Shown: positions 14,517 through 17,012 of the stretch, one piece after another
Numbering within the stretch: the first letter of the stretch is position 1
Layout of the letters: the number at the start of each line of letters is the position of its first letter
Source of the DNA: F23-B02 sp963632825
GTDB taxonomy: Bacteria; Bacillota; Clostridia; Oscillospirales; Oscillospiraceae
Direction: 5' to 3'
DNA: 17,012 nt
NCBI GenBank assembly: GCA_963632825.1
Contig: CAVGWF010000075.1
Span: forward strand, 1-17,012
The notes under the pieces: generated by a model
Told to the model about the DNA's origin: nothing
Databases searched by the model: none
Seen by the model: only the letters and a program-made list of their open reading frames with translations
Made by a program: the position numbers and the translations under genes

Positions 14517-15252
14517 GCTTTTAAGGCGTGCGGAGGATCTGCGCGCGAGATGCGAAAAAACGGCGGGCGTCACGCACACGGCGTTTTTGACCCCCGCCGA
14601 GCAGTTTGCTCTGCTGGAGTGGGCAAGATATGCACCCGACTGCAATATGCTGCTCTGCGGCGGAAACGATGCCTGCGAGCGTAAGGCGGCATTCTTTCTG
14701 CCGTTTTATATGCAGGAGGATGAATTTGAACCCGATGAGTATATAACTGCCCTTGCGGTTAAAGCACATTTCGGTCAGCCGACCCACCGAGACTATATGG
14801 GAGCGGTGCTGGGGCTCGGTATCAAGCGGGAGTGGCTGGGCGATATTTGGGTCAGCGGCGGGAACGCCGTGGTGTTCGTTCTAAAAAGCGTTGAGCGTCA
14901 TGTAGCCGATGGGCTCGATAAGGTCGGCAGAGTTGGTGTCAGGGCCGGCGCCGTCGGTCTGGGCGATGTGAAAGCGCCGGAGCGGAGGGTGAAAAAAGTC
15001 TCGTTCTCGGTAAAGAGCATGCGCCTTGACGCGGTGCTCGCCGGATTGTTCGGGCTTTCGCGCACGGCTGCGTCGTCGTGCATCGCACAGGGCGAGGCGA
15101 GCCTCAACTATTCCGAGTGCACGAAAAACGACGCGCCAGTCACGGAGGGCGACATCATATCTCTGCGCGGTCACGGCAAGGCTGTGATTTCAGGCTCCGG
15201 AGGCGTCAGCAGAAAAGGAAGGCTTTTCGTAGAAGCCGAGATATATAAGTAA
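14503..15252 (+). CDS. ylmH: YlmH-like S4-domain RNA-binding protein
   Basis: The 249-residue product has the YlmH layout: an N-terminal domain, a middle part with HRDYMGAVLGLGIKREWLGD (95-114) and a C-terminal S4 domain (about 172-230) with MRLDAVLAGLFGLSRTAASS and GEASLNY. S4 domains bind structured RNA. In B. subtilis, YlmH binds ribosome-nascent-chain complexes and is reported as an accessory ribosome quality-control factor; elsewhere it lies near cell-division genes, which is not the case here. The ATG lies inside the end of the GTPase gene (14-base overlap), with GGAG 7 bases upstream, so the two are translationally coupled. This is the last gene before a terminator. Confidence 0.88.
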   Translation: MENGELLRRAEDLRARCEKTAGVTHTAFLTPAEQFALLEWARYAPDCNMLLCGGNDACERKAAFFLPFYMQEDEFEPDEYITALAVKAHFGQPTHRDYMGAVLGLGIKREWLGDIWVSGGNAVVFVLKSVERHVADGLDKVGRVGVRAGAVGLGDVKAPERRVKKVSFSVKSMRLDAVLAGLFGLSRTAASSCIAQGEASLNYSECTKNDAPVTEGDIISLRGHGKAVISGSGGVSRKGRLFVEAEIYK

Positions 15253-15288
15253 TGGCGGGGCTATGAGCTCCGCCATTAAAATAATATT
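15251..15288 (+). terminator. Terminator of the DUF362-GTPase-ylmH operon
   Basis: AATGGCGGGGC (15251-15261), a 5-base loop and GCTCCGCCATT (15267-15277) form an 11-pair stem with one G:U pair, beginning at the ylmH stop. The tail is AAAATAATATTTT, so the T run comes late. Confidence 0.7.
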
Positions 15289-15322
15289 TTATATAATTTG
15301 CGAAAAAATTTATATAAAACTC

Positions 15323-15351
15323 TTGACAAAATATAAAATCAGGAGTATATT
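15323..15351 (+). promoter_or_regulatory. Promoter of the RHH gene and clpB
   Basis: TTGACA (15323-15328) and TATATT (15346-15351) are spaced by 17 bases. Transcription would start near 15358, leaving an 80-base leader. No CIRCE element or CtsR heptad repeat is visible here. Confidence 0.8.
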
Positions 15352-15375
15352 ACAATCATGAAGTAGAAAATACAA

Positions 15376-15399
15376 GGGTCGGGTCATATGATTCGATCC
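15376..15399. promoter_or_regulatory. Palindrome in the leader: candidate RHH operator or RNA hairpin
   Basis: The 24-base stretch is centred on TCATATGA, flanked by TCG on the left and CGA on the right, with GG/CC ends. Nine of twelve positions per half match; the other three are G:T, so the RNA would pair throughout. It lies about 18-41 bases after the expected transcription start. A second short hairpin, ACGGC-AAA-GCCGT, follows at 15408-15420, just before the ribosome site. Confidence 0.45.
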
Positions 15400-15438
15400 G
15401 ATTGGTGACGGCAAAGCCGTGAAAAGAGAGAAGGAGCC

Positions 15439-16089
15439 ATGAAAAAGACATTATACAGCCTTATGCTTTCGGATGAAGTCGTCACCGAGGTGGACAGACT
15501 TGCCCACAGACTCGGAACGAACCGCTCAAACCTTATAAATCAGATTCTTGCCGAGCATGTCGACCTCGTAACGCCGGAGCGCCGCATAAACGATATTTTC
15601 TCCGCCATGGAGCAGCTTATGACTCCGTCGCGCGAGCTCGTGCCGTTTTTCGCGCCGAACGCGCTTACAATGTCGCTGAAATCCTCGCTTGAGTACAAGT
15701 ACCGGCCAACGGTCAAGTATGAGGTGCAGCTTTACCGCGGCGACAGTGACAGCCTCGGTGAGCTCACGGTCGTTTTCCGTACGCAGTCGGCGGCTCTTAT
15801 CCGTTCAATGACGGAATTTTTCCGTATATGGAAGAGCATCGAGGATGCTCATCTGCGCCCGATGATGGGTCAGAGCGCCCCTACCTACGCCCTGTATGAG
15901 GGCAAATTTATCCGCTCGATAGCTGTTCCGACGCGCGATTGCAGCTCGCAGGAGCTGGCAAATGTAATATCGGAGTATATAAAGCTGTTCGACACAATGA
16001 TGAAGGGCTACCTCAGCGGCAGACTCAATGCCCGCGATATCGAGGCCTGCGTTTTCTCGCAGCTGAGAAGAGCGGAGATACTCATTTAA
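15439..16089 (+). CDS. Ribbon-helix-helix (CopG-like) protein upstream of clpB
   Basis: Residues 1-41 fit a ribbon-helix-helix DNA-binding fold: a beta strand (KTLYSLMLS, 3-11), helix A (DEVVTEVDRLAHRL), a GTNRSN turn (26-31) and helix B (LINQILAEHV). The remaining 175 residues form a mixed alpha/beta domain with no motif I can name; it contains YEVQLYRGD and VVFRTQSAA strands and a helical C-terminal part. The length of 216 is long for a simple CopG repressor, so the second domain may sense something or bind a partner. AAGGAG lies just before the ATG. The gene sits 15 bases upstream of clpB with its own promoter and a palindrome in the leader, so it may regulate itself and clpB. Target and signal are unknown. 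Confidence 0.75.
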   Translation: MKKTLYSLMLSDEVVTEVDRLAHRLGTNRSNLINQILAEHVDLVTPERRINDIFSAMEQLMTPSRELVPFFAPNALTMSLKSSLEYKYRPTVKYEVQLYRGDSDSLGELTVVFRTQSAALIRSMTEFFRIWKSIEDAHLRPMMGQSAPTYALYEGKFIRSIAVPTRDCSSQELANVISEYIKLFDTMMKGYLSGRLNARDIEACVFSQLRRAEILI

Positions 16090-16104
16090 AAAGAAGGTGT
16101 TTTT

Positions 16105-17012
<908 letters not shown>

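Noticed and set aside
15289..15438. CIRCE or CtsR heat-shock operator before the clpB operon
   Set aside because: Neither TTAGCACTC-N9-GAGTGCTAA nor a GGTCAAA direct repeat is present.
15358..15438. Known riboswitch in the RHH-clpB leader
   Set aside because: The 80-base leader is short and matches no riboswitch core that I know; only two simple hairpins are seen.

Overview
The window looks like the chromosome of an anaerobic, mid-GC Bacillota (class Clostridia, probably an Oscillospirales/Ruminococcaceae-like gut bacterium). Support comes from the large-type SRP RNA directly upstream of dnaX and ybaB, strong AAGGAG-type ribosome sites, -35/-10 promoters with 17-base spacers, a YlmH-type S4 protein, and a phage-type polyvalent protein of a kind common in gut Clostridia. 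The genus is not established.

Layout. (1) 1-4241, minus strand: the edge of an integrated or decaying mobile element. It is dominated by one very long open frame that runs off the left edge and contains an HEMGH zinc-peptidase-like domain, an AT-rich BECR/MuF-C-like nuclease module and long helical polyvalent regions. A 53-codon ORF with its own ribosome site is nested in another frame. The 5' end is scrambled over three frames beneath a consensus promoter. (2) 4318-4435, minus: tRNA-Ala(CGC) with encoded CCA and its terminator. (3) 4494-6905, plus: SRP RNA, dnaX, ybaB. (4) 6955-8418, plus: a GT-C-type membrane glycosyltransferase, ending at a strong bidirectional terminator. (5) 8456-11029, minus: a tightly coupled operon of membrane-anchored alpha/beta hydrolase, MFS transporter and a 58-residue DUF6440 protein. 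(6) 11101-15252, plus: an operon of DUF362 protein, a TetM/EF-G-like GTPase fused to a YacP/Rae1-like NYN nuclease domain, and an overlapping YlmH-like S4 RNA-binding protein. (7) 15323-17012, plus: a ribbon-helix-helix protein with a palindrome in its leader, then clpB, cut by the right edge.

How the parts fit. The SRP RNA-dnaX-ybaB block is conserved housekeeping. The most interesting set is the GTPase-nuclease fusion overlapping YlmH: a ribosome-binding GTPase, an A-site-RNase-like domain and a relative of a ribosome quality-control factor in one transcript suggest a stalled-ribosome or translation-quality module, a short distance upstream of the ClpB disaggregase. This link is inference from domains and gene order. 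The polyvalent gene is the clearest mobile DNA. Domain names rest on recognition of motifs by eye; no database search was run.
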